In this document: one piece after another, positions 32,843 to 40,611 of the stretch | Numbering within the stretch: position 1 is the stretch's first letter | How the letters are laid out: each line of letters begins with the position of its first letter | Assembly (NCBI RefSeq): GCF_000374445.1 | Contig: NZ_KB894403.1 | Coordinates: 520,435 to 584,434, forward strand | DNA length: 64,000 nt | Origin: Actinokineospora enzanensis DSM 44649 | GTDB lineage: Bacteria > Actinomycetota > Actinomycetes > Mycobacteriales > Pseudonocardiaceae | Reading direction: 5' to 3' | Translations under genes and position numbers: made by a program | Notes under the pieces: generated by a model | The model's input: only the letters and a program-made list of their open reading frames with translations | What the model was told of the DNA's origin: nothing | Databases searched by the model: none

Positions 32843-34020
32843 GCGTCGTCGCGGAGCACGGGCTTTCCCGTGGCCGCCAGTCGTTCGAGCAGTTCGATAC
32901 CGCGCTCCACCGGCGGCATGGCGTGCAGTTCCGCTTGCAGCCGGGCAGCGTTGCGGCGGTAGAGGTCGTCGTCCAGCACGGCGCGCACGGACTCGCGCAG
33001 CCGCGTCGCGGTCGCCTCGGCCTCACTCAGCCTGATCGCCACGCCCGCCGCCGCAAGGCGATGCGCGTGGTAGGGCTGGTCGACGGCGACGGGTACGACG
33101 ACCATCGGCACACCGTGCCGCAGCGCGCCGACCGTGGTCAGGTAGCCGGAGTGCTGCACGAGCACGTCGGTGCGCGACAGGATCTCCTCCTGCGGCACGT
33201 AGTCGACCACACGCACGTTCGGCGCGTCGATACCGACCGCGTCGACGTCCACCCCGGACCCGACGGTCATCACCACGTCCACGTCCTCGTCCCGCAGCCC
33301 GTCGGCCAGCGCGCGGAACAGGTGCGGGAACTCGTTGAACGCCGTGCCCATGGTCATGTAGACGAGCGGCCTGGTCCGGGGCGCGGTCAGCCAGTCCGGC
33401 ACCGCCGCCGGGACCTGGTAGAGCGGCGGCATCACCAGGTGGTCGACGTCGCCGGACCGGTCGCCGCCGAACCAGGCCAGCGGGTTGTCCGACAGCGGCT
33501 GCATGCTGGGGATATAGGAGTCCAGGTAGAGATACGGATACAGGCGGTGCATCCCCGGGTCGGGGTCCAGGCCCAGCCGCGTCCGCGCCGCCGTCCACGC
33601 ACCGGACATCACCTCGGCCGTCACCGCGCGCGGCAGCCGGGGCAGCTGGCCGAGCGCGGCGAACGGCACGCCCGCGCTGTCGGCGGCCAACGGCCCGGCC
33701 CACTCCAGCGACTCGTGCAGCACCACATCGGCGTCCCGCTCGCGGACCGTCTCGACGATGCCGGGGATGAGCGCGGCCGTGGCGACGGCCATCAGCCGCA
33801 GCCTGCGCCGCTGGTCGTCGAACTGGTCGGTGCGCGGCCCCTCGGCCAGCCAGTCCGGCCCCAGCTCCACCACCTCCAGCCCGGACCGGCGCACCCACGG
33901 CGCCAGGCCGCGCCCGGTGGCGACGACGACATCGTGGCCCGCGTCCCGGGCGGCGATCGCCAGCGGCGCCACGGCGTGGAAGTGCCCGGTGGCGGGTTGG
34001 CAGGTGACGACTACTTTCAT
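32839..34020 (-). CDS. GT1-family glycosyltransferase (macrolide/UGT type)
   Basis: 393 aa from ATG 34020. N-terminal acceptor domain MKVVVTCQPATGHFHAVAPLA with His near residue 14; C-terminal donor domain RPLVYMTMGTAFNE, NVRVVDYVPQEEILSRTDVLVQHSGYLTTVGALRHGVP and PVAVDQPYHAHRL, the usual nucleotide-sugar binding order (HSG replaces HGG). Such enzymes attach a sugar to a natural product or xenobiotic. No deoxysugar pathway genes are seen, so a common UDP-sugar is the likely donor. It may be for tailoring or for self-protection by glycosylation. Confidence 0.92.
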   Translation of the reverse strand: MKVVVTCQPATGHFHAVAPLAIAARDAGHDVVVATGRGLAPWVRRSGLEVVELGPDWLAEGPRTDQFDDQRRRLRLMAVATAALIPGIVETVRERDADVVLHESLEWAGPLAADSAGVPFAALGQLPRLPRAVTAEVMSGAWTAARTRLGLDPDPGMHRLYPYLYLDSYIPSMQPLSDNPLAWFGGDRSGDVDHLVMPPLYQVPAAVPDWLTAPRTRPLVYMTMGTAFNEFPHLFRALADGLRDEDVDVVMTVGSGVDVDAVGIDAPNVRVVDYVPQEEILSRTDVLVQHSGYLTTVGALRHGVPMVVVPVAVDQPYHAHRLAAAGVAIRLSEAEATATRLRESVRAVLDDDLYRRNAARLQAELHAMPPVERGIELLERLAATGKPVLRDDA

Positions 34021-34115
34021 CGTGGGCGCGACCTCCGCAGAATCGGGGATGCCCGTGCTGGTCAGGATTCTCGTGCACGGGCGGTGCGCGACAACACCTT
34101 CCCGAGGGAGCACCG

Positions 34116-35336
34116 ATGCCCGAGACCCGAGCCGCCGTCGACTTCTTCGCCACGGCGGCGGGCGCCGAGTACGTCGCCGACCCGTACCCCTGGCTGCGCG
34201 AGCTGCGCGCCGCAGGCCCCGTCGTGCCCACCGAGGCGGGCTTCTGGCTGGTGCCGCGATACCGCGATGTCGTGGCAGGATTGCGGGACCCGCGCCTGTC
34301 CTGCGAGCTCGGCCGCCTGCCCGCCTACGCGGACTACTTCCAGGCACGCGGCATCGACGACCGCTTCCCGCCGCCGCTCAACGCCCTCGACGCCCCGGAC
34401 CACACCCGGCTGCGCGCGGCGATGAGCAAGGAGTTCGTGCCACAGGCGGTGGACCGGATGATCCCGACGATCGATCGGGCCGCCCGGTCGGTGGTGGACT
34501 CGCTGCCGGACGAGGGCGAGATCGACCTGGTGTCGACGGTGTCCTACCCGGTCCCGATCGCCATCATCGGCGCGCTGTTCGACCTCCCGGACGAGGACCT
34601 GCCGACCCTGGCCCGCTGGTCCCGCGCGTTCGGTTCGGCCTCGGACCCCGATGTGCTGCTCGGCCCCGCCCAGGTGACCGCCGCCGCCGACGCGACCCGG
34701 GAGGCGGGCGAGTACTTCGGTCGGCTGGTGGGTCGTCGGCGCCGGGGTGGGGACGACCTGTTGGCGCGGTGGCTGGCGGGGAGTCGTGCGGAGCGGACGT
34801 TGACGGTGGCGGAGACGCTGGTCAACGGGGTGTTCCTGCTGATGGTGGGGCACCACAACACGGTGAGTCTGATCAGCAACGGGATGTTGGCGCTGCTGCG
34901 TGCTCCCAGGCAGCTGGATCGTCTTCGGTCGGATCCGTCGTTGATGGACTCGGCTGTGCATGAACTGCTTCGCTATGACAGTCCGGTGCAGACGGCTACC
35001 CGAGCGACGGTCGAACCGTATGAAGTGGATGGAGTGGTGATCCCGTCCGGCCATCCGATCCTGTTCCTCCTGGGCTCGGCCAACCGGGACGAGACCACGT
35101 TCCCGTCTCCCGACCGGCTCGACCTCGCGCGGCCCGATGCCAACCGCAACCTCGGTTTCGGGCGCGGGGCGCATGCTTGTGTCGGGGGGTATATGGCGAG
35201 GTTGGAGACGGCGGCGACGTTGCGTGCGTTGTTGGCGCGTTATCGCACGATCGAGATCGCGGGCGAGCCTGTGCGGCAGATCCCCAGCATGAGCCTGCGC
35301 GGCCTCGCCGCCTTCCCGATCCGCGTGGCCCGATAG
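34116..35336 (+). CDS. Cytochrome P450 with atypical I-helix
   Basis: 406 aa. The K-helix ExxR is ELLR and the haem loop is FGRGAHACVGG with the ligand Cys. The I-helix oxygen-activation motif (A/G)Gx(D/E)T reads VGHHNTVSLI: the acidic residue is replaced by Asn and the second Gly by His. This resembles P450s with altered proton delivery. It is the only plus-strand gene of the repeat-bounded module, divergent from the glycosyltransferase across 95 bases, and is followed by a strong hairpin. Confidence 0.92.
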   Translation: MPETRAAVDFFATAAGAEYVADPYPWLRELRAAGPVVPTEAGFWLVPRYRDVVAGLRDPRLSCELGRLPAYADYFQARGIDDRFPPPLNALDAPDHTRLRAAMSKEFVPQAVDRMIPTIDRAARSVVDSLPDEGEIDLVSTVSYPVPIAIIGALFDLPDEDLPTLARWSRAFGSASDPDVLLGPAQVTAAADATREAGEYFGRLVGRRRRGGDDLLARWLAGSRAERTLTVAETLVNGVFLLMVGHHNTVSLISNGMLALLRAPRQLDRLRSDPSLMDSAVHELLRYDSPVQTATRATVEPYEVDGVVIPSGHPILFLLGSANRDETTFPSPDRLDLARPDANRNLGFGRGAHACVGGYMARLETAATLRALLARYRTIEIAGEPVRQIPSMSLRGLAAFPIRVAR

Positions 35337-35339
35337 CCG

Positions 35340-35386
35340 GAGTGGTCACGGACGAGCCGTACCCGCCTGCCCGTCCGTGATCACTC
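35340..35386 (+). terminator. Rho-independent-like hairpin after the P450
   Basis: Arms GAGTGGTCACGGACG and CGTCCGTGATCACTC pair over 15 bp with one mismatch around a 17-base loop, starting four bases after the P450 stop codon. A short T-containing run (TTCAT) follows. Confidence 0.75.
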
Positions 35387-35574
35387 TTCATCGACCGCGA
35401 TGCCGGCGTGCCGTTCCGGCCCTCCCGACACGCCGGCGCGTCAGACCGTCCAGACCGGCCCTGGCAGCGACTTCGACCCGCGCTCCAGGCTCAACGAACC
35501 ACCACGGCGCGCACCCCTGCCCCAGCACGCCCCACGTCATGATCCACAAGGCCGCACCGGCCATACCCCGCCCA

Positions 35575-35690
35575 CCCCTGGGGTTTTCGAGCCCTTGTGC
35601 AGCCTATGCGTTGTGGATCGTCGTCAATAGGCACGGCGACAGCCTGTGGATGAATCCGCAGGTATGTGGACAGCCCGACCTTCCGCGCCC
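35575..35690 (+). repeat. Diverged relative of the 102-bp repeat
   Basis: CCCTGGGGTTTTCGAGCCC, a central GTCGTCAATAG, CTGTGGA and TATGTGGACAG follow in the same order and similar spacing as in copies A and B. I estimate much lower identity. It shows that the element is a family rather than a single duplication. Confidence 0.55.
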
Positions 35691-35763
35691 CATCTGACCC
35701 TCGCAGGCCGCCGCCGCGCCCAGCGCAAGATCGACAATCGGCCGCGCGGCACGCCCCGCCCGC

Positions 35764-35865
35764 CCCAGGGGTTTTGGGTCCCTACTCAAGGCTAGGCGAA
35801 GTCGATCACTGTCAATAGCCCTCGCCGAGACCTGTGGACGGACAAGAGGGGATGTGGACAACTCC
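35764..35865 (+). repeat. 102-bp direct repeat, copy B
   Basis: Identical to 30373-30474 over 102 bases in the same orientation and ends 13 bases before the stop codon of the SHMT gene, just as copy A ends six bases before the stop of the aldehyde dehydrogenase gene. It carries TGTGGACAA at 35853-35861. Confidence 0.95.
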
Positions 35866-35877
35866 AAGGCAGGGGCA

Positions 35878-37155
35878 TCAGTCCAGGTGGGGGCGGGTGC
35901 TGTACTCCGCGACCAGCTCGGACAGCAGTGCTCGTGCCGGGCCACCGGGGCGTTCGTCCACCAGATCGCCCACGACGGCGGCGACTGTGCCTGCCAGGGT
36001 GGTGATCTCGGTGGAGGTCAGGTCGCGGAAGGCGAGGTCGTTGGTGCCGAGGCGGACACCGCTGGTTTCCCTGGTGGGGCGAGGGTCGGCGGGTACCAGG
36101 TTGCGGTTGGTGAGGAGGCCGAGGTCCTGGAGGGAGTCGGCGACGACGCGGCCGGAGACGGGGGTGGCGCGCAGGTCGAGCAGGACCATGTGGGTGTCCG
36201 TGCCGCCGGTGACCATCGGGACGCCCCGGTCGGTGAAGGCGGCGGCGAAGATGCGGGCGTAGTCGACGACGCGCTGCATGGCGGCGCGGAAGTCGGGCGT
36301 GGCGGCGTGGCGGAAAGCGATGGCCTTGCCCGCGATGGCGGCGAAGTCGGGGGTGCCCTGGAAGCCGGGGAACACGGCGCGGTCGATGGTCGACGCGGAC
36401 ACCCTGGTGGGTTCGCCGAGCATGACCAGGCCGCCGCGCGGGCCGCGGAGTTGCTTGTAGGTCGACGTGGTGACCAGGTCGCAGAACGCGGCCGGTGACG
36501 GGTGGACGCCCGCGGCGACGAGGCCGCTGATGTGGCTGATGTCGGCCAGCAGCAGCGCGTCCACGCGGTCGGCGGCGGCGCGGAAGGCGGCGAAGTCGAG
36601 TTGGCGGGGATAGGCCGAGCCGCCGCAGATCACCAGGCGGGGGCGGGTGCGGGCGACCAGGTCGGCGAGCGCGGCGGGGTCGACGGTGCCGTCGTCGCCG
36701 ACCAGGTAGTGCGCGGCGTCGACACGTTTGGAGATGCTGGCCTGGCGGGACACGTGGGACAGGTGGCCGCCGTGGGCGAGGTCCAGGGACAGCACGCGGT
36801 CGCCGGGGTCGAGCAGGCCGTAGAGGACGGCCAGGTTCGCCGCCGAGCCGGACGCGGGCTGCACGTTCGCGTGCGAGACACCGAACAGGGAACGCGCGCG
36901 TTGTCGGGCGAGCGACTCCAGGTCGTCGATCGCGACGGCGGCGGGGTGGTAGCGGGCCCCGGGGTAGCCCTCGGCGGTCACGGCCCAGAAGCCCGCGCCC
37001 GCCGCGGCCGAGACGGCGGGGAGCGTGGGGCTGGACGCGGCGACCAGGTTGAGCGTGCGGGCCGCGTAGGCGAGGTGGGCGCGGGCGAGGTCGGCGACCG
37101 CGCTGTCCTGTCGGTCGAGCAGGCCAAGTGCCTGGTCGGCGACGACGGCCGTCAC
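35878..37155 (-). CDS. Serine hydroxymethyltransferase-like PLP enzyme
   Basis: 425 aa; GTG start overlapping the stop of the thioesterase gene. Fold type I PLP enzyme of the SHMT family: NVQPASGSAANLAVLYGLL, LSLDLAHGGHLSH, RLVICGGSAYPRQLDF, LLADISHISGLVAAGVHPSP and TTSTYKQLRGPRGG with the Schiff-base Lys near residue 235. The His that precedes this Lys in housekeeping SHMT (THK) is Tyr here. As part of an NRPS operon it is unlikely to be housekeeping GlyA. A related enzyme, FmoH of the JBIR-34/35 pathway, makes alpha-methyl-L-serine for a 4-methyloxazoline; a similar role here is inferred. Confidence 0.85.
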   Translation of the reverse strand: MTAVVADQALGLLDRQDSAVADLARAHLAYAARTLNLVAASSPTLPAVSAAAGAGFWAVTAEGYPGARYHPAAVAIDDLESLARQRARSLFGVSHANVQPASGSAANLAVLYGLLDPGDRVLSLDLAHGGHLSHVSRQASISKRVDAAHYLVGDDGTVDPAALADLVARTRPRLVICGGSAYPRQLDFAAFRAAADRVDALLLADISHISGLVAAGVHPSPAAFCDLVTTSTYKQLRGPRGGLVMLGEPTRVSASTIDRAVFPGFQGTPDFAAIAGKAIAFRHAATPDFRAAMQRVVDYARIFAAAFTDRGVPMVTGGTDTHMVLLDLRATPVSGRVVADSLQDLGLLTNRNLVPADPRPTRETSGVRLGTNDLAFRDLTSTEITTLAGTVAAVVGDLVDERPGGPARALLSELVAEYSTRPHLD

Positions 37156-37910
37156 GGGGACACCGGCCAGGCCGCGCCGACACCGGGGAGCGCGAACGCG
37201 CGGTTGAGTACGGCGCCGACGACGCGGGAATCGTCGTCGGAGAGGTAGAAGTGGTTGCCGGGGAAGACTTTCAGGTCGAACCGGCCGGTGGTCAGGGCCG
37301 CCCAACCGGCCAGTTCGGACAGTTCGACGTCGCGGTCCTGGTCACCGGTACAGACGAGGATCGGACAACGCAGGAGCGGCTCGGTCTCGGGTTTGTAGGT
37401 CTCGCTGATGCGGTAGTCGGCGCGGAGGACGGGGAGCAGCAGCTCGCGCAGCTCCGGGTTGGCGAGCGCCTGCGCGCTGGTGCCGCCGGAGTCGGCCACC
37501 TCCCGCCACAGCTCGTCGTCGTCGAACAGGTGCGCCTGTCGGCCCGGGTCCGCGGGGGCGGTCCGCCCGGAGACGACCAGCAGCGTGGCGCGCACGCCGG
37601 ATCGGGCCGTCTCGTAGGCGACGGCCGCGCCCAGGCTGTGTCCGAAAAGGACTGTGGGGCACGGGGGCAGGTCGGTCAACGCGCGGGCGACGTCCTTGGC
37701 GAGCGCGACGAGATCGGTGGGCGGCGGCTCGGCGAGGCGCTCGCCCCGGCCGGGGTACTGGACGCCGACCAGGTCGACGCCCGCGGGGAGCGAGGTGATC
37801 CAGTCCCGGAAGAAGGTGGCACTGCCGCCCGCGTGCGGGAAACACACGAGCCGCAGCGCGGGCGCCGCCGTCCGGCGGTGCCATCGCAACACGGGCGAGG
37901 CGGTGATCAC
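37152..37910 (-). CDS. Type II thioesterase
   Basis: 252 aa, GTG start with GGAGG upstream. RLVCFPHAGGSATFFRDW, VQYPGRGERL, nucleophile Ser in VLFGHSLGAAVAYE, Asp in VCTGDQDRD and His in VFPGNHFYL are the standard type II TE signature. It usually removes wrong or stalled acyl groups from carrier domains. Because the C-terminal domain of NRPS2 lacks a Ser nucleophile, this protein could also be involved in product release. Confidence 0.95.
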   Translation of the reverse strand: MITASPVLRWHRRTAAPALRLVCFPHAGGSATFFRDWITSLPAGVDLVGVQYPGRGERLAEPPPTDLVALAKDVARALTDLPPCPTVLFGHSLGAAVAYETARSGVRATLLVVSGRTAPADPGRQAHLFDDDELWREVADSGGTSAQALANPELRELLLPVLRADYRISETYKPETEPLLRCPILVCTGDQDRDVELSELAGWAALTTGRFDLKVFPGNHFYLSDDDSRVVGAVLNRAFALPGVGAAWPVSP

Positions 37911-38229
37911 AGCGACACCTCCACAGGGTCGGGAAATGGGGCCGCGCCTTGGACATGGCGACGGGTGGGGAACTCGCGTGGACCGGACGTCAAGGGCCCG
38001 GGAATCGGCCTGTGGACAACTGTCCCGGCCGGGATGAAACGGTCGGGGATCCCCCGAGATTCCATTCTACCGGAGGGAAAGGGGTGGCCGGGGTGCCGAC
38101 GATCTTGCCGGTGGACAACCGTCCCAGATGGACTGGCATGCCCGGGGATCCCCCGAATTTCCATCCTATCGGCAGAAGGGAGCCGGGCGCGGGCTTGGCG
38201 GTCTTGGCTGTGGACAACCGGGGGACGTG
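37911..38229. repeat. Intergenic tandem repeat of about 100 bp
   Basis: Two diverged units (about 38012-38110 and 38111-38219) fill the 319-base gap. Each opens with GTGGACAAC and contains GGGGATCCCCCGA (38045 and 38144, 99 apart) followed by TTCCATyCTAyCGG. A third GTGGACAAC at 38220 ends the array just before the stop of the reductase gene. TGTGGACAA occurs at 38011-38019 and 38219-38227, GGTGGACAA at 38110-38118. Confidence 0.75.
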
Positions 38230-39321
38230 TCATGGGGAGACCTCTGCGGCGTGCAGGAACAGGTCCGCGCCGAGGACGTCCGGATCAGGAGGGTTGATCA
38301 GGTCGACCGGGCCGAGATGGTCGGAGATCTCCTTGGCCAGGGCCGTGACGGCGAGGTGGTACTGCCCGTACGGCATCGGGTCCGTGCCGACATTCGACCA
38401 CATCGTGCGGATGGCCGCACGGACACCGGCGGGCCAGAGGTCCGACAGGACGGCCGACATGGCGGGGGCGTCGGGTGGGCCCAGGGACGTGGTCGGGTGG
38501 TCCAGGTGGGCGTCGGTCAGTTGGTCGAAGGAGCCGACGTCGTTGGAGTCGGCGGGAAGATGGGGGCGGGGGGACCAGAGGACGGGGCCCGCGCTGCCGA
38601 GGAGGGTCAGGGTGCCGCCCTCGGTGCCCAGGGTGATCCGGTGCCAGAGGTGCGCGTGGTTGTCCGGGCGGGCGGGATCGAGTTGGTGCTGGATCCGCAG
38701 CGTGACCGGGATGCCCGCGATCATGCCGTCCAGCGAGCGGAACGGGGGCCGGGCGCGCATCCGGGGGAACTCGGCGGGCGCGGGCGCCGGGGCGAAGGAC
38801 CACGGGCGCAGGGTGCCGAGGGACTCGCCCAGGACGTCGAGGAGCGTGTAGAGGACCTGGACGCTGGTGATCGCGTCGAGGAACAGCGGGGGCTGGTGGC
38901 GCAGGAGGGTGCGGACGGCCTCGATGAAGCGGCGTACCGGGGCGACGTGCACGTGGTGGCTGGTGAGGCGGTAGTGGGTGCCGGTCTCGCGGGCGGTGCG
39001 CAGGCAGGCGGCCAGTTCGTCGGCGTGCAGGGGGTGTTCCTGCAGCACCGGGACGCCCCGGCGGAGCAGGTCCATGGCGAGGCGGGCGCCGGGGCCGCCG
39101 GTGGGGGCGGAGCCGACCACGACGCAGGCCAGGTCGATGTCGGGTACGTCTGCCAGGGACGTGTACAGCGGGACGCCGAAGCGGGCGGCCACCGTGCGGG
39201 AGCGGGCGCTCCCCCGGGCCAGCAGGCCGACGGCGGTGAACGGGAAGTCGGGGTCGGCCAGGGCGGCCAGGTGGACGCGGCCGAAGCCGCTGCCGCACAC
39301 CAGCACCCGGGGGGCGGTCAC
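38230..39321 (-). CDS. Thiazolinyl-imine reductase (PchG/YbtU/Irp3 family)
   Basis: 363 aa, GTG start, overlapping the stop codon of the dehydrogenase gene upstream. VLVCGSGFGRVHLAAL is the NADPH-binding Rossmann motif; VPLYTSLADVPDIDLACVVV and GVPVLQEHPLHADELAACL follow the order of the Gfo/Idh/MocA-like thiazolinyl-imine reductases. YRLTSHHVHVAPVRRFIEA carries the conserved His region. The family reduces the C=N of a thiazoline on the NRPS carrier to thiazolidine, as in pyochelin and yersiniabactin. With three Cy domains and an MT in the two NRPSs, its presence strongly supports a thiazolidine in the product. Confidence 0.88.
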   Translation of the reverse strand: MTAPRVLVCGSGFGRVHLAALADPDFPFTAVGLLARGSARSRTVAARFGVPLYTSLADVPDIDLACVVVGSAPTGGPGARLAMDLLRRGVPVLQEHPLHADELAACLRTARETGTHYRLTSHHVHVAPVRRFIEAVRTLLRHQPPLFLDAITSVQVLYTLLDVLGESLGTLRPWSFAPAPAPAEFPRMRARPPFRSLDGMIAGIPVTLRIQHQLDPARPDNHAHLWHRITLGTEGGTLTLLGSAGPVLWSPRPHLPADSNDVGSFDQLTDAHLDHPTTSLGPPDAPAMSAVLSDLWPAGVRAAIRTMWSNVGTDPMPYGQYHLAVTALAKEISDHLGPVDLINPPDPDVLGADLFLHAAEVSP

Positions 39322-40439
39322 AGCGCGCCTTCCTCGACGGGCTCGGGGATGTCGACCGGGCCGTCGAGGAGCTCGAAGCCGGTCAGCACGCCGGTCGTGG
39401 TGAGGGCGTCGACCAGGGCGGGCGGGTCCAGGGCCTCGGCGGCGTAGTGGGCGCCGACCGGTACCCGACGCTCCAGGACCTGCAACGCGGCAAGGCCCAG
39501 GACGGTGCCGGTCAGGGCCGACGTGTCGGCCGAGCGGACCACGACGGAGCGCACCGAGCCGTCCGACCCGGTCAGCTGCTGGACGATCAGCTGGTAAGGC
39601 TCGCGGCCGAACAGGTCCAGGTCGGCGGCGGCGGCCAGTTCGCGGGCGGCCTCGGACAGGTCGCCGACGCCGGACATCGCGCCCTGGTGGCGGCTGAGGG
39701 TGGACATCATGTGCGTGCCGCCGTCGAACACCGAGTACCAGCGGACGGTGTCGAGCCCCAGGTCGACGGCCAGCCTGCGGGCCTCGTAGCCGAGATAGGG
39801 GAAGGCGCTGACCGGCCCGGGGAAGCGCGGGAGGTGGACGTCGGCGAGCGGGGGCAGGGCGCGCGGCACGAGCCTGCCGCCCAGCCAGGCCGCGCGGGAC
39901 TCGGCCTCGCGGTCGCCCAGGCTGAGCAGGTAGTCGACGGCGCCCTGCGGGGTGAGCCGGTCCATGACGCCGACGTAGGCGGTGAGTTCGCGGGGTTGCG
40001 GGACCGTGGTGGCGAGCAGGCGGGGCAGCAGGCCGGTCAGGCCCGGCATCATGCCCGCGGTGACCAGGGCCCGTCTGCCGGACGCGGCCGGATCGGCCGC
40101 GGTGAGGCGGTCGTGCAGGGGTTCGTCGCCGCCTGCGTCCACGTAGTCGGCTCCGGCGGCGAACGCGGCGACGGCGACGCGGTCGAGTACCTGGTAGGAG
40201 GCGCCACTGGCGTTGACGACCAGGTCGCAGCCACGGCAGAAGTCAGCCAACGCCACCGGGTCGTAGACATCCACGGCCTGGGCCTCGCCCGCGCCACCGA
40301 GGTCTTCGCGCACGACCGCTACGGCACGCTCCACCGAACGACCGCCGACCCGCAACGGACCGGAGTACTCACGCCCCAACAGACGAACGGCCGCACGACC
40401 GACGGCACCGTAGCCGCCGACGACACCGATCCGAGTCAT
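39318..40439 (-). CDS. Saccharopine dehydrogenase-like NAD(P) oxidoreductase
   Basis: 373 aa from ATG 40439. RIGVVGGYGAVGRAAVRLL is the Rossmann motif, CDLVVNASGASYQVLDRVAVAAFAAG and DYVDAGGDEPLHDRL are typical of the saccharopine dehydrogenase N-terminal domain, and VTAGMMPGLTGLLPRLLA follows. Such proteins in NRPS loci act as imine or carbonyl reductases in trans, but the substrate is not known. It is co-transcribed with the thiazolinyl reductase (GTGA overlap). It is separated from NRPS2 by 172 bases that contain no gene. Confidence 0.85.
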   Translation of the reverse strand: MTRIGVVGGYGAVGRAAVRLLGREYSGPLRVGGRSVERAVAVVREDLGGAGEAQAVDVYDPVALADFCRGCDLVVNASGASYQVLDRVAVAAFAAGADYVDAGGDEPLHDRLTAADPAASGRRALVTAGMMPGLTGLLPRLLATTVPQPRELTAYVGVMDRLTPQGAVDYLLSLGDREAESRAAWLGGRLVPRALPPLADVHLPRFPGPVSAFPYLGYEARRLAVDLGLDTVRWYSVFDGGTHMMSTLSRHQGAMSGVGDLSEAARELAAAADLDLFGREPYQLIVQQLTGSDGSVRSVVVRSADTSALTGTVLGLAALQVLERRVPVGAHYAAEALDPPALVDALTTTGVLTGFELLDGPVDIPEPVEEGAL

Positions 40440-40611
40440 CCCAGCCACCCCCGCACCACGAACCTGGAAGCTGCGCACGGTGACACGGGCTGCTCGCAGG
40501 CAGGTCGAGCGACGGCCATCAACCGGAATCGACCGTTGCCACGAGGCGAACCAGGCCGGGTGGTCACGACCGCTCGACGGTGCCGATCCGACGGGGTGTG
40601 GCGACCGATGG

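Larger units (their letters stand above)
35337..35877. other. 541-base intergenic region with a terminator and repeats
   Basis: It contains the hairpin at 35340-35386, a diverged repeat-like segment at about 35575-35690, and exact repeat copy B at 35764-35865. The remaining 190 bases after the hairpin show no coding signature or conserved motif that I recognise. Confidence 0.6.

Noticed and set aside
30373..35865. Transposon bounded by the 102-bp repeats
   Set aside because: The repeats are direct, contain no terminal inverted ends, and no transposase or integrase gene lies between them.
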